Positions 45,431 through 56,920 of a DNA stretch of 64,000 nt are shown one piece after another. A program made the position numbers and the translations under genes. The notes beneath the pieces are model-generated. The model was not told the origin of the DNA and ran no database searches. It was given only the letters and a program-made list of their open reading frames with translations. Origin of the DNA: Balaenoptera acutorostrata (Eukaryota > Chordata > Mammalia > Artiodactyla > Balaenopteridae); contig NC_080074.1 of the NCBI RefSeq assembly GCF_949987535.1, forward strand, positions 40,965,641 to 41,029,640, given 5' to 3'. Numbering within the stretch: the stretch's first letter is position 1; each line of letters opens with the position of its first letter.

Positions 45431-45435
45431 GCAAT

Positions 45436-45616
45436 AATAGGTAACAATTATTTAGCGCCTACTATCTGCCAGATATTGTACTAATGGCTTCACATGGGTT
45501 ATGATTCAATTCTTATAATCAACCTATGAGGGAGATATTTTATCAGCATCAGTTTTCTCTGAATAGGGAAACTGGGGTACAGAAAAATTAAGTAACTCGC
45601 CCTAAGATTATAGCAC
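45436..45616 (-). mobile_element. MIR SINE, antisense
   Basis: 'agcgcctactatctgccaga', 'tgattcaattcttataatca', 'acctatgagggagatatttt', 'gaaactggggtacagaaaaa', 'ttaagtaactcgccctaaga' follow the antisense MIR order. Confidence 0.9.
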
Positions 45617-46114
45617 CATTAGAAGATGGAGAAGAATGTGAAACTAAATATTATAAAATATAACATATTTACAGTATGTTGTAAAAATAACATGTGAATA
45701 TTAAAAAGAATTATATGCATGAATATGTGTATTAAAATAGTCTGAAATGTATTGACAACAATAAAGGAGAAATTTATATACAGTATGATGATGTCTATGT
45801 ACAAAATATGTATATTTAAATAAATAGATATATATTTAATTGAAATATTTATTAACTTTATAAGTATATTTATATATAATATTAATTTAAAAATTAAAAT
45901 ACAGTTGATGTACAATATTATGTTAGTTTCAGGTGTGCTACATAATGATGTGAAATTTTCAAACATTATGAAATGATCACTACAAATCTAGTAACCATCT
46001 GTCCCCATACAAAGTTATTACAATATAATTGACTATATTCCTTATGCTGTATATTATATCTCTGTGACTTAACTATTATATAACTGGAGGTTTGTACCTC
46101 TTAATCCCCTTCAC

Positions 46115-47540
46115 CTATATCACCCACCCCTTTCCCCCTCTCTTTCGGCACCCACCCATTTGTTCTCTGTATCTATGAGCCCGTTTTTGTTTTGTTTCGT
46201 TTGTTCTGTTTCTTAGATTCCACATATAAGCGAGATCATGTGGTATTTCTCTTTCTTTGTCTGACTTATTCCACTTAGCATAATACCCTCTAGATCTATC
46301 CATGTTATCACATACGTCAAGTTTTTTTTTTATGGCTGAGAAATATTCCATTGTGTATATATACCACCTCTTCTTTATTCATTCATTTATCAATGCGCAC
46401 GTATGTTGCTTCCACATCTTAGCTATTGTAAATAATGCTGCAAGGAACACTGGAGTACATAAATATTTTCAAACTAGTGTTTTTATTTTCTTCAGGTAAA
46501 TATCCAGAAGTGAAACTGCCAGATCATACAGCAGTTCTATTTTTAATTTTTTGAGGAATCTCCATACTGTTTCCATAGTAGCTGCACCAATTTACATTCC
46601 CACCGACCGCACTCAAGGATTCCCTTTCCTCCACTTCCTAGCCAACACCATTATTTGTTGTCTTTTAGATGATAGCCACTCTGACAGGTGTGAGGTGATA
46701 CTTCATTATGGTTTTGATTTGCATCCCCTGATGATTAGTGATGTTGAGCATCTTTTCCTGTGTCTGTTGGCCATCTGTATGTCTTCACTGGAAAGATGTC
46801 TATTCAAGTCCTCTGCCCACTTTTTAATCAGATTACTTGTTTTCTGGTGTTGAGTTGTATGAATTCTTTGTATATTTTGGATATTAACCACTTATCAGAT
46901 ATATCATTTGCAAATAACTTCCCCCATGCAGTAGGCAGCCTTTTTGTTTTGTTGATGGTTTCCTTTTCTGTACAAAAGCTTTATAGTTTGATTTAGTCCC
47001 ACTTGTTTATTTTTATTTCTCTCGCCTGAGGAGACAGTTCCAAAAAAATATTGCTAATACTGATGTCAAAGAGCCTACTGCTTATGTTTTCTGCTAGAAG
47101 TTTTATGGTTTCAAGTCTTACATTTAAGTCTTTCATCCATTTTGACTTTATCTTTGTACATGGTGTGAGAAAATAGTCCAGCTTTGTTCTTTTGCATGTA
47201 GCTGTCCTAGCACCATTTATTGAAGAGGTGGTCTTTTTCCCCACTGTATGTTATTGCCTTCTTTGTCATGGACTGATTGACCATATAAGTGTAGGTTTAT
47301 TTCTAGTCTCTCTATTCTGTTCCACGGATCTCTGTATCTATTTTTGTGCCAGTACCATACTGTTTTAATTACTGTAGCTTTGTAGCATGGTTTGAAATCA
47401 GGGAGTATGATACCTCCAGCTTTGTTCTTTCTCAAGATTGCTTTGGCTATTTGGGGTCTTTTGTGTTTACATACAAATTTTAGAATTATTTCCTCTGGTT
47501 CTATGAAAAATGCCATTGATATTTTGATAGGGATTGCATT
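46115..47540 (-). pseudogene. L1 ORF2 C-terminal pseudogene
   Basis: Readable antisense stretches include 47217-47516 ('[19 protein letters not shown]', '[21 protein letters not shown]'), 46993-47244 and 46706-46891, ending near 46230 with an 'EYFSAIKK' block at 46351. Frameshifts separate them. It joins upstream (higher coordinates) to the ORF2 N-terminus by deletion. Confidence 0.85.
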
Positions 47541-48199
47541 TCATTCATCCCTGGGTTTTTTTTCTTTTTGATGCAGCATATATATGGGTCTTGATTTTTT
47601 TATTCATTCAGCCACTCTATGGCTTTTGATTGGAACATTTAGTTCACTCACATTCAAAGTAATTGTCGATAAGTGTGTACTTATTGCCATTTTGTTAATT
47701 GTTTTTTGGTTCTTTTCATAGTTCTTTTCGGTTCCTTTCTTCTTCTTTTGCTCTCTTCCCTTGTGATTTGATAAGCATCTTTAGTGTTATGTCAGGATTC
47801 CTTTCTCTTTCTGTGTGTTTGTATCTATTATAGGCTTTGGTTTGTAGTTACTGTGAGGTTCGTATATAACAACCAAATATATATGAGATTATTTTAAGTT
47901 GATCTCTTAAGTTTTAATGCAATCTAACATATCTGCATTTTACCACACTGCCCCACATTTGTTTTCAATGTCATATTTTACATTTTTGTTTTGTGTATCT
48001 CTTAACTACTTATTGTGGCTATCGATGATTTCACTACTTTTGTCTTTTAACACTTCTACTAGCTTTATAAGTGGTTGACCTACTACTTTCACTGCATGTT
48101 TGCCTTTACCATTACCAATGAGATCTTTCCTTTCATAATTTTCATATTTCTACTTGTGGCTTTTGTTTTCCTCTTAGAGAGGTCCCTTTAACATTTCTT

Positions 48200-49000
48200 G
48201 AAGAACCAGTTTAGTGTTGCTGAACTCTTTTAGCTTTTGCTTGTCTGTAATAATCTTTCTCTCTCCTTCATCTGAATGATATCCTTGCTGGGTGGAGTGT
48301 TCTTGGTTTTGGGTTTTTTCCTTTCATCACTTTGAATATATCATGCCACTCCCTTCTGGCCTGCAAAGTTTCTGCTGAAAAATCAGCTCATGTTCTTATG
48401 GGATTTCCCTTGTGTATAACTAGCTTATTTTCTCTTTCAGCTTTTAAGATTCTCTCTTTATCTTTAATTTTTTCCACTTTTATTATAATGTGTCTTGGTA
48501 TGGACCTGTTGGGGTACATCTTGTTTGGGACTCTGTGCTTCCTGGACCTGGAATTCTGTTTTCTTTCCCAGGTAAGTTTTCAGCTATTATTTTTCAAATA
48601 AGTTCTCTACTTCTTTCTCTCTTTTCTCCTGGGACCCCTATACTGCAAATGTTAACACCCTTGATGTTGCCCAGAGGTTTCTTAAACTATCTTCATTTAA
48701 ATCTTTTTTTTATTTTTTTCTGTTCAGCTTAGGTAATTTTCACTACTCTGTCTTCCAGTTTGCTGATCTGTTCCTCTATATCATCTAATCTACTATTGTT
48801 TCCATCTAGTGTATTTTTTATTTCAGTTATTGTATTTTTCAGCTGTTTGGTTCTTCTCTATAATTTTCTAACTTGTAAAACTTCTCCTCTATTCATCCAT
48901 TCTTCTCCCAAGTTTGTTGAGCATCTTTATGACCATTACCTTGAACTATTTATTGGGTAGATTGCTTATCTCCATTTCACTTAGTTCTTTTTCTGAGGTT
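48200..49000 (-). pseudogene. L1 ORF1 pseudogene, antisense
   Basis: Antisense of the ORF1 order seen at 15839-16744: 'cttgctgggtggagtgttct' (cf. 16620), 'ttctggcctgcaaagtttct', 'gctgaaaaatcagctcatgt', 'ctctttatctttaatttttt', 'gatgttgcccagaggtttct', 'ctgtcttccagtttgctgat'. No long frame survives on the coding strand. Confidence 0.8.
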
Positions 49001-49965
49001 TTGTCTTGTTCCTTCATTTTGAACATATTTGTTTGTCTCCTATTTTGTCCACTTCTCTGTGTTTATTTGTATATATTAGGTAGGTTGGTTAATTTCCTGA
49101 TCTTAGAGAAGTGGCCTTATATCAGAGATGTCCTACAGGGCCCAGAGGCACACTCCTCTCTGGTTACAGATGCTCTAGGGGTATCTCCTATGTGGTTGCA
49201 CGAGCCCTTCTGTTGTGGTGGAGCCAATTACTGTGGGTGCACTGGTATTCAAGGTTGGTCCCTGGCACAGTTGGTTGCCAAACCTTGCAACCAGGCAGCC
49301 CACTGGTGGGCAAGACTGAGCTTCAGTGCTAATAGATTAGAGGAAGGGCTCCAAAATGGCACTTGAAACACCAGTGATTTTGTGGTAGAATAAGCTCCCC
49401 AAAATGGCTGCTGCCAGGATCTATGTCCCAGGAGGAGTCCTAGTTGCCTACTGCCTAGGCAGTAGAGCCAGGAGGCTCTCCAAGATCAGCAAGTGGGTCT
49501 GAACCAGGCTCCTTTCAAATTATTGCCTGTGTGCTGGGACTTAGGGCATGTGCAATTTTGTTTTTTAAGAGCAGAATTTCTGTTCCCACAGCCCTCCAGC
49601 TCTCATGAAAACAAGCCCCACTGGGGTCAGATGTTCTGGGGACTTGTCTTCCCAGTGCAGAACCCCCAGGATGGGGAACCCGATATAGGTTTAGGGCCTG
49701 CTCACTTTTGGGGAGGTACCTCTGTAATTGTGATTATCCTCCCATTTGTGGGTCACCTACCTGAGGATATGGACCTTGACTCATTCGTGTCTCATTCCCT
49801 CCTACCCATTCATTGTGCTTCCTTCTTAACATCTTTAGCTGTGGAAAATCTTTTCTGCTAGTCTTCAGGTCATTCTCACAGATAGTTACTCAATAGTTGT
49901 AATTTTGGTAAACCCATAGGAGGAGGCAAGCTCAGGGTTTTTCTGCGTTATCATCTTGGCCACAC

Positions 49966-50610
49966 ATAAAGATATTTCTTCTTTTGTAAAGTGTCAAAAA
50001 TCTGGGCTGCATTATTTTCTGCCGTTGGGTAGAAAGTGAAACTTTAAGTGATGAACTTGGATAATGAGCTAAGATTTCCTAGCAAAGTGTTGAAGATGCA
50101 GCCTGGTTTCTCCTTGTTTCTTATAGTAAATGTGAGAGAAAATAGATAAATTTTAAAAGGAACTGTTAAGCAAAAATGAATCAGAACTTGATGATCTGGA
50201 AAATTCTCAGTTTGTTCAGATAGTATGATCTGAAACAGGGCCAAGGTCTGACTGTACAAACTTTTGCTGGAGAAATTAGACATGCAACTCATGGATCCAA
50301 TCAACCACTAAAGAAGAAACACTGCTGGCTTGGATGGAAGGGGGCAGAGATGAGATGAAATGAAAAAGGCTGTTGGAATTCTGGGACTCTACAGGCAGGA
50401 TATGGGCCAAGAGAGCCACTCAGCTGTGAACACCTGTCTCCTTTAAGAAAATGAAAGAATAATGTTAAATGTGGCTCAGAGGTCTGCAGGGCTACTGCTG
50501 TCAACATAAATCCAGAGGGTACAGGTCCAGGGTGCTGAGCCATCTCCTCTATTAGAGAGGACAGAGCTACTACTGAGGGATCAGAGGAAAGGGCTACCTC
50601 TCAAAACTCA
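49966..50610. other. Unassigned sequence
   Basis: About 650 bp of comparatively GC-balanced sequence without a recognised repeat. The minus-strand frame at 50301-50543 (80 codons) has no recognisable domain. Confidence 0.35.
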
Positions 50611-50611
50611 A

Positions 50612-51590
50612 CTGAAAAATAGGCATGATATTTGAATAGAGATATTACCTAAGAAAACATTTTGGATGGCATATATAAACATGGAAGATGCTCAACATTA
50701 ATAGTCATTAGAGAAATGCAAATCAAAACCACAATGACCATCATCAAAAAATCTACAAACAATAAATGCTGGAGAGGGTGTGGAGAAAAGGGAACCCTCT
50801 TGCCCTGTTGGTGGGAATGTAAATTGATACAGCCACTATGGAGAACAGTATGGAGGTTCCTTAAAAGACTAAAAATAGAACTACCATACGACCCAGCAAT
50901 ACCACTACTGGGCATATACCCTGAGAAAACCATAATTCAAAAAGAGTCATGTACCACAATGTTCATTGCAGCTCTATTTACAATAGCCAGGACATGTAAG
51001 CAACTTAAGTGTCCATCAACAGATGAATGGATAAAGAAGATGTGGCATATATATACAATGGAATATTACTCAGCCATAAAAGGAAACGAAATTGAGTTAT
51101 CTGTAGTGAGGTGGATGGACCTAGAGTCTGTCATACAGAGTGAAGTGAGTCAGAAAGAGAAAAACAAATACCGTATACTAACACATATATATGGAATCTA
51201 AAAAAAATAATAATTGTCATGAAGAAACTAGGAGCAGGATGGGAATAAAGATGCAGACCTACTAGAGAAGGGACTGGAGGACACAGGGAGGGGGAGGGGT
51301 AAGCTGGGACAAAGTGAGAGAGTGGCATGGACATATATACACTACCAAATGTAAAACCAATAGCTAGTGGGAAGCAGCCACATAGCACAGAGAGATCAGC
51401 TAGGTGCTTTGTGACTACCTAGAGGGGTGGGATAGGGAGGGTGGGAGGGAGGGAGACGCAAGAGGGAAGAGATATGGGGATACACGTATATGTATAGCTG
51501 ATTCACTTTGTTGTAAAGCAGAAACTAACACACCATTGTAAAGCAATTATACTCCAATAAAGATGTTAAAAAACAACAACAACAACACAA
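50612..51590 (+). mobile_element. 5'-truncated L1, sense
   Basis: Starts in the ORF2 C-terminal region (diverged start near 50612). The last ORF2 frame is open from 50662 to 51201 ('[23 protein letters not shown]'), which is long for a truncated copy. A 3' UTR of the 'gacgcaagagggaagagata' type follows, with a G-rich tract at 51424-51453, then an A-rich (AAC)n tail at about 51571-51588. A deletion of about 27 bp lies near 50737 relative to the L1 at 15113. Confidence 0.93.
51424..51453 (+). other. Potential G-quadruplex in L1 3' UTR
   Basis: Six or more G-runs of three or four within 30 bp (gggg-tggg-ata-ggg-a-ggg-t-ggg-a-ggg-a-ggg). A shorter version is present at 3894-3912. G-rich 3' UTR tracts are a known feature of mammalian L1s. 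Confidence 0.75.
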
Positions 51591-51885
51591 TGAGTTTTAC
51601 CGAGTCAAACTTAGTAGCACGGCTAAAACTAAAAAGATTGATCACACTCAAAGTAGATGAGGATATAATGTACCTACTGGAGGACTCAAAGGCCTCAGAG
51701 GATGATGTGGCCGTAGACACAAAGAGCCCAAGTCCCTAAATGACTTATGGAGCATAGCCTTTCCTCTCACAATTAATTTACAACAGTCTATGACACAAGA
51801 AAGATAATACAACCTTATTGTATTAAGTCACTGAGATTTAGGAATAGTTTGCTATAGCAGTTAGCATATGGTGACTAAATATACC
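51591..51885 (+). mobile_element. Possible MaLR-like LTR remnant
   Basis: The right part resembles the same LTR end as 7740-7790: 'tgtattaagtcactgagatt', 'taggaatagtttgctatagc', 'agttagcatatggtgac'. The left part is too diverged for a firm call. Confidence 0.4.
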
Positions 51886-53805
51886 TCTGTTGTGTATATC
51901 AAATATTAAATGAGTATATATTTTCAAATGGATGAGGTTGGCCCTAAAGAGAATTACATAGCAAGTCTCTAAGACAAATGAAATGAATTTTGGTTCTACT
52001 TTTCACCATTTCAGGTTTTTTCTTATCCAGGTATTTCCTCTTATTTCAGTGCTATGGAAACATAAGAAGTGCATGTGGATGGATAGGAGGATAAAGGTGA
52101 TATGAATACATTAGGCAAGAAACAATGCTGATTTTATAGATGTCAGGGAATCAATAGTTTAAAATGACTTGTAAAGCAGGAATAAACAGGAGGGGCACCA
52201 CTGCTGGGATGATATAAATAAGAGGTTAGACATGTTTAAAGTTATTTAAATGTTTATTTTCTCCAATTTAGTTTTGGTCATTTTATTGAGCTAGTTAGAA
52301 TTCATTTAATTTTTATTACCCATGAAACATACTAATCTCTAGTAACTTCCACAAAATTCTACAACTGCCCTTTCAAAAGGACTGTAACATTCTCAAATAT
52401 ACATTATCACTTTTGTATTCCTAGTAACTTGGTTGTTATTTCTCATTTTCCACAGGAATACATGGTTTAAAGATTGAGTCCTTACAATTTGTGGCTTGTT
52501 TTTCTTAGTTGTTAGCTTTGCACAACACTCCAGTGCTCATACTGAGGTAATGAATTACCCCGAATGGTTATTTGTCAGTTGTGTGTGCCCACACAGTGAC
52601 AAGGCCTGAACCACTTAGGCCTTTTAATTTCCTGATGCCTAAACATGCAATGTAGAGAAGCTTGGGATATGATATGGGATTTTTCCAGAGAATTTCACTC
52701 TAGAAATCAGTTCAGGTACTCACAGGAATAACTGTGGTATCTTACAAAGGGCACTAGATCTTCCATTAAATTTAAGTTGGTGCCATTTACTTGCATGTAA
52801 ACTTGGAGCAAGTTACTTATCTGGGCATCTTTAATTTCCAAGCTATAAAATTTTGATAATAACTTACAGAGTAATAGACTTACATATTTTTTAACTACAC
52901 TGCTTAATAAATATAAAATATATAAGACAAATACTAGGGTTTCAGAGGAGATCAAATTACCCTTTTGCAGACATGGAAGAAGCCCTCTAAAACCTCCCTC
53001 CTCTCTAGTAGCCAAGGGTCTTCCATATCAGAGATACCGGAATAGCATGGGAGTCGTCCAGTCAGACCCAATTTGGGCCCTAAGCATCACTATTAAGAAC
53101 TGAATCAAGACTAGCATCATGCTGGTAGAATCTGTCTCACAGACCTTAGTGCTTTGATGGGCATAATTTAAAAATATGTATTAAATAACATTGAATTTGG
53201 AATATTAATATGAAAATTACTATAATATTAAATTAAATTAAATAAATTAAATTTTAATGCCTTTGCTATATTAGGTATGTGATCCTTTCTGTTCAGAATC
53301 CCAGTTGTATTAACTGTGGCCAACTTCACTTATTCTTATTAACTGATTGTCCCCTGGACATACGTGGGTTTTTTCCTGTTAGAATTACCACACCTGTGAT
53401 AGTCAACTCACCTGCAATCAGCCCAACCCTTTCAAGGAACACATATATTTTAGTGGAATCAGGAGTTGAGGACTGAAGGAGAAAAATAGTCTGGCATATT
53501 TTCACTACAGAAAATACTTGTTCATTGTTCACAGATTTCAAAAAGGAATTTTTTTTTCAGTACTTAAAATAAAAGTTATGCTTGGATACTTAATTCCTTA
53601 TTGTCAAAATAGCAATAAGCAAAAAATGTGTGGTCAAGTTGCTTTACACATTTGCTTGTACATTTGCAAAGATTTTTATATTGATACTGCTTGTTTGAAG
53701 GATAATTTGTCAATAACAAAATTTGAAATGAGTATATTCTGTGACTAAAAGGAATCTATCTCACAAAATTATTCACACGTGTACATAAAGATATTTATAT
53801 AAGAA
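51886..53805. other. Unassigned AT-rich sequence
   Basis: About 1.9 kb without a recognisable gene or repeat. The minus frame at 52707-53015 (102 codons) and plus frame at 53518-53748 have no recognisable domain. Confidence 0.4.
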
Positions 53806-53809
53806 TGGG

Positions 53810-54180
53810 CAAGGTATTGTCATTGCTAAATATGAACAAATACAATTGCATACTACTTAAGTGCCCATTAGTAGTATGGTAAAAATAATCATTGTACATC
53901 ACACTATGGAACATTATTCACACTATTAAAAACAGTAAGATAGATGTGTATGTACTAATGTAATAAATCTCCCATAATATATTGTGAAAGTTAAAGAGTA
54001 AATTCCAATATAAATAAATAAGTGAATAAATATATATATATACTGCATATAAAAATGTCTAAAAATATAATACAAAACATTCACAGTAATGTCCTACTCA
54101 CTTTTTTTCTACTTACTTTATCCTTTTTGTTCGAATTTTTTACAATTTGCATATGTTAAACCTATAATTTAAAAAATAAA
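53810..54180 (+). mobile_element. Old L1 (L1M type) 3' end
   Basis: 'acttaagtgcccattagtag', 'acactatggaacattattca', 'gtgtatgtactaatgtaata', 'tatattgtgaaagttaaaga' and the ending 'cttactttatcctttttgtt', 'aatttaaaaaataaaa' match the 3' end of old mammalian L1s. Its A-rich end is the apparent target of the next L1. Confidence 0.75.
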
Positions 54181-54191
54181 ATCCAATACCC

Positions 54192-55346
54192 ATGACATTG
54201 TTCACAGAACTAGAACAAATAATCCTAAAATTTATATGGAGCCATAAAAGACCCAGAATTGCCAAAGCAATCCTGAGGAAAAAGAACACAGGGGTCATAA
54301 CCCTCCCAGGCTTTAGACAATACTACAAAGCTACAGTAATCAAAACAGCATGGTATTGCACAAAAACAGACATACAGATCAATGGAACAGAATAGAGAGC
54401 CCAGAAATAAACCCACACACCTATGTACAATTAATCTTTGACAAAGGAAACAAGAATATACAATGGGAAAAAGACAGTCTCTTCAGCAAGTGGTGTTGGG
54501 AAAGTTGAACAGCTGCATGTAAATCAATGAAGTTAAAACACACCCTCACACCATACACAAAAATAAATGCAAAATGGCTTAAAGACTTAAATATGAGACA
54601 TGGCACCATAAAACCCTAGAAGAGAACATAGGCAAAACATTCTCTGACATAAATTGTACCAATGTTTTCTTAGGTCAGTCTCCCAAGGCAACGGAAATAA
54701 AAGCAAAAATAAATAAATGGGACCTAATTAAACTCATAAGCTTTTGCACAGCAAATGAAACCATAAACAAAACAAAAAGACAACCTACAAACTGGGAGAA
54801 AATATTTGCAAATGATGCGACCAACAGGGGCTTAATTTCCAAAATATACAAGCAGCTCCTACAATTCCAAACAACCCAATCAAAAAGATGGGCAGAATAC
54901 CTAAATAGACATTTCTCCAAGAAGACATACAGATGGCCAATAGGCACATGAAAAGATACTCATCATCGCTAATTATTAGAGAAATGCAAATCAGAACTGC
55001 AATGAGGTACCACCTCACACCAGTTAGAATGACCATCATTAAAAAGTCTACAAATAGTAAATGCTAGAGACGTTGTAGAGAAAAGGGAACCCTCTTACAC
55101 TGTTGGTGGGAAGATAAATTGGTGCAGCCACTATGGAGAACAGTATGGAGGTTCCTGAAAAAACTAAAAACAGAGTTGCCATAGGATCCAGCAATCCCAC
55201 TCCCATGCATATACCAGACAAAACTATAATTCAAAAAGATACATGCACCCCAATGTTCACTGCAGTGCTGTTTACAATAGCCAAGACATGGAAGCAACCT
55301 AAATGTCCATCAATGGATAAATGGATAAAGATGTGGTATGTGTGTG

Positions 55347-55386
<40 letters not shown>

Positions 55387-55528
55387 GGAATATTATTCAG
55401 CCATTAAAAAGAATGAAATAATGCCACTTGCAGCAGCATGTATGCAACTAGAGATTATCATACTAAGCGAAGTAAATCAGAAAGATAAACACAAATACCA
55501 TTTGATACCACTTATATGTGGAATCTAA
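54192..55528 (+). pseudogene. L1 ORF2 C-terminal pseudogene
   Basis: Readable at 54192-54395 ('[28 protein letters not shown]' region) and 55133-55528. Several shifts lie in between. A CA microsatellite of about 35 bp (55351-55384) has expanded inside the coding region, adding a run of Thr-His codons to the frame. Confidence 0.9.
55337..55384. repeat. (TG)n(CA)n microsatellite inside L1 ORF2
   Basis: A short TG run (55337-55349) followed by about 17 CA units. In other L1 copies here the same place reads 'atatatacaatgg' (20520, 51050), so the microsatellite grew from this AT/AC-rich seed. Confidence 0.95.
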
Positions 55529-55854
55529 AATATGACACAAATAAACCTATCTACAAAACAAAAACAGACTCTTAGACATAGAGAACAGACTTGTGGTTGC
55601 CAAAGGGGAGGAGGGGTAGGGGAGGGAAGGATTGGGAGTTTGGGATTAGCAGATGCAAACTATTATATATAGGATGCATAAGCAACAAGGTCACAGGGAA
55701 CTATACTCAATATCCTGTGATAAACCATAATGGAAAAGAATATGAAAAAGAATATATATGTATAACTTAGTCACTTCACTGTACAGCAGAAATTAAATAC
55801 AGCATTGTAAATCAACTATACTTCAATAAAATTAAAAAATAAAATAAAACCCAA

Positions 55855-56165
55855 AAAACAAAAGAACAGAGAAAGTAATTATTTCACAATAAATTATTGA
55901 CTTTTAACCTATTTAATCCATTTAATTCAAATACCTTTATATATTTATTCAGGAACTACTAAGTATAAGAAAATGAAGAGAGAGTGATAAGTCAAACATG
56001 GCTCTTCTGTGGATTTGCATCCTGGTGCTTAAACTTGAATTTGGATTTCTCTTTCCTGGAAAGAGTTCAAGTATAGTCCTAACTTCTGCTTCCTATTATC
56101 TCATTAATTTCTAATACTGCCAAAAATAAAGTAGCTTATTGAAATCATGTCTATAAAAACTTTTT
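55855..56165. other. Unassigned sequence
   Basis: No gene or clear repeat seen. Confidence 0.35.
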
Positions 56166-56169
56166 CAAG

Positions 56170-56710
56170 TTTTCCTCAAACCCTCCTAAAGAAAGATTTC
56201 CTCAAAATATGCCCTTGGCTCTCAATTTTATTTAGTCTCTCCTTTCTCAATCACCATGATTCAAATGCCTCCACAGTATTCATCTCTCGCCCTTATTTCA
56301 TGCGAAATTCAGGCTTGCCTGTCCAACTATTTATTATTAAACATCTAAAATATATCTCTGTCACCTTAAACACATACTTGAAACTAAACTTTTCATCTTT
56401 CTTCAAAATATTCCTGTTGCCTTCCTTATATAGGTATGTTCTTTACACCATCAAATTCCCAAACCCCAGGTTCAAAACTAGGAATCCTCTTTGATTTCTT
56501 CCTTGACACTAATAGCGGATCAGTTTTCAAATCCTGTCAGTTCTACCTTTGAAATACTTAATAGTCATAGCCTTTCCCCATTGCCAACGTCACTGCCTTA
56601 GCCAAGTTCCAATTACACAGTCTCTTGCAACCCCTTTAATTCATTTTTCCAGTCACCTGTTTTTCCTCATTCACTTCATCTTGTCCATTGATATAAGATG
56701 TCCAATAATT
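56170..56710 (+). mobile_element. L2 LINE, upstream part
   Basis: Sense L2 region upstream of the 3' end: 'aactaggaatcctctttgat', 'ttcttccttgacactaatag', 'caaatcctgtcagttctacc', 'gtcactgccttagccaagtt', 'acacagtctcttgcaacccc'. The 115-codon frame at 56147-56494 is within it. Confidence 0.8.
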
Positions 56711-56714
56711 TAAA

Positions 56715-56920
56715 ATGAAAACTTAGTAAGCATCTGGTTTTGCAGGACTATACTTAGATACTGAAGAATTAAAGGCAAATGAATCACAAACCCAACCTTT
56801 TCAGAAATCTGACCTTGTTCATTCCCTTTCCCCAAAATATTAAAGACTTACTGACTTCTCCCTAAGTAGTCCCAATTCTTTCTTATAATATTCACTCCCT
56901 TTCATGCAGCTATGGAGTCT
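56715..56920. other. Unassigned sequence, possibly L2-derived
   Basis: No gene seen; weak L2-like pyrimidine-rich stretches. Confidence 0.35.

Larger units (their letters stand above)
45880..49965 (-). mobile_element. L1, antisense, both ends present but ORF2 core deleted
   Basis: On the minus strand: 5' UTR (about 49965-49090), ORF1 remnant (about 49000-48200), a long inter-ORF region (about 48180-47700), the first about 45 codons of ORF2 (about 47690-47545), then directly the C-terminal third of ORF2 (about 47540-46230) and 3' UTR to about 45885. The endonuclease core and the reverse transcriptase, about 2.2 kb, are missing at a junction near 47540. The long inter-ORF spacer suggests an older L1 subfamily than the one at 15113. 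Confidence 0.85.
54181..55850 (+). mobile_element. 5'-truncated L1, sense
   Basis: Starts in ORF2 near 'atccaatacccatgacattg' and runs through the ORF2 C-terminus (stop at 55526-55528) to a 3' UTR ending 'gtaaatcaactatacttcaa' and an A-rich tail. The A-rich 'aaaaaataaaat' before the start and a similar string in the tail may be the target duplication, but low complexity prevents certainty. Confidence 0.92.

Noticed and set aside
45619..45966. 115-codon Ile-rich minus frame
   Set aside because: Extreme AT-rich composition next to an L1 3' end gives Ile/Leu/Phe codons by chance.
49166..49480. Host exon in the GC-richer segment
   Set aside because: Sits between the ORF1 remnant and the 5' end of the antisense L1, so it is that L1's 5' UTR.
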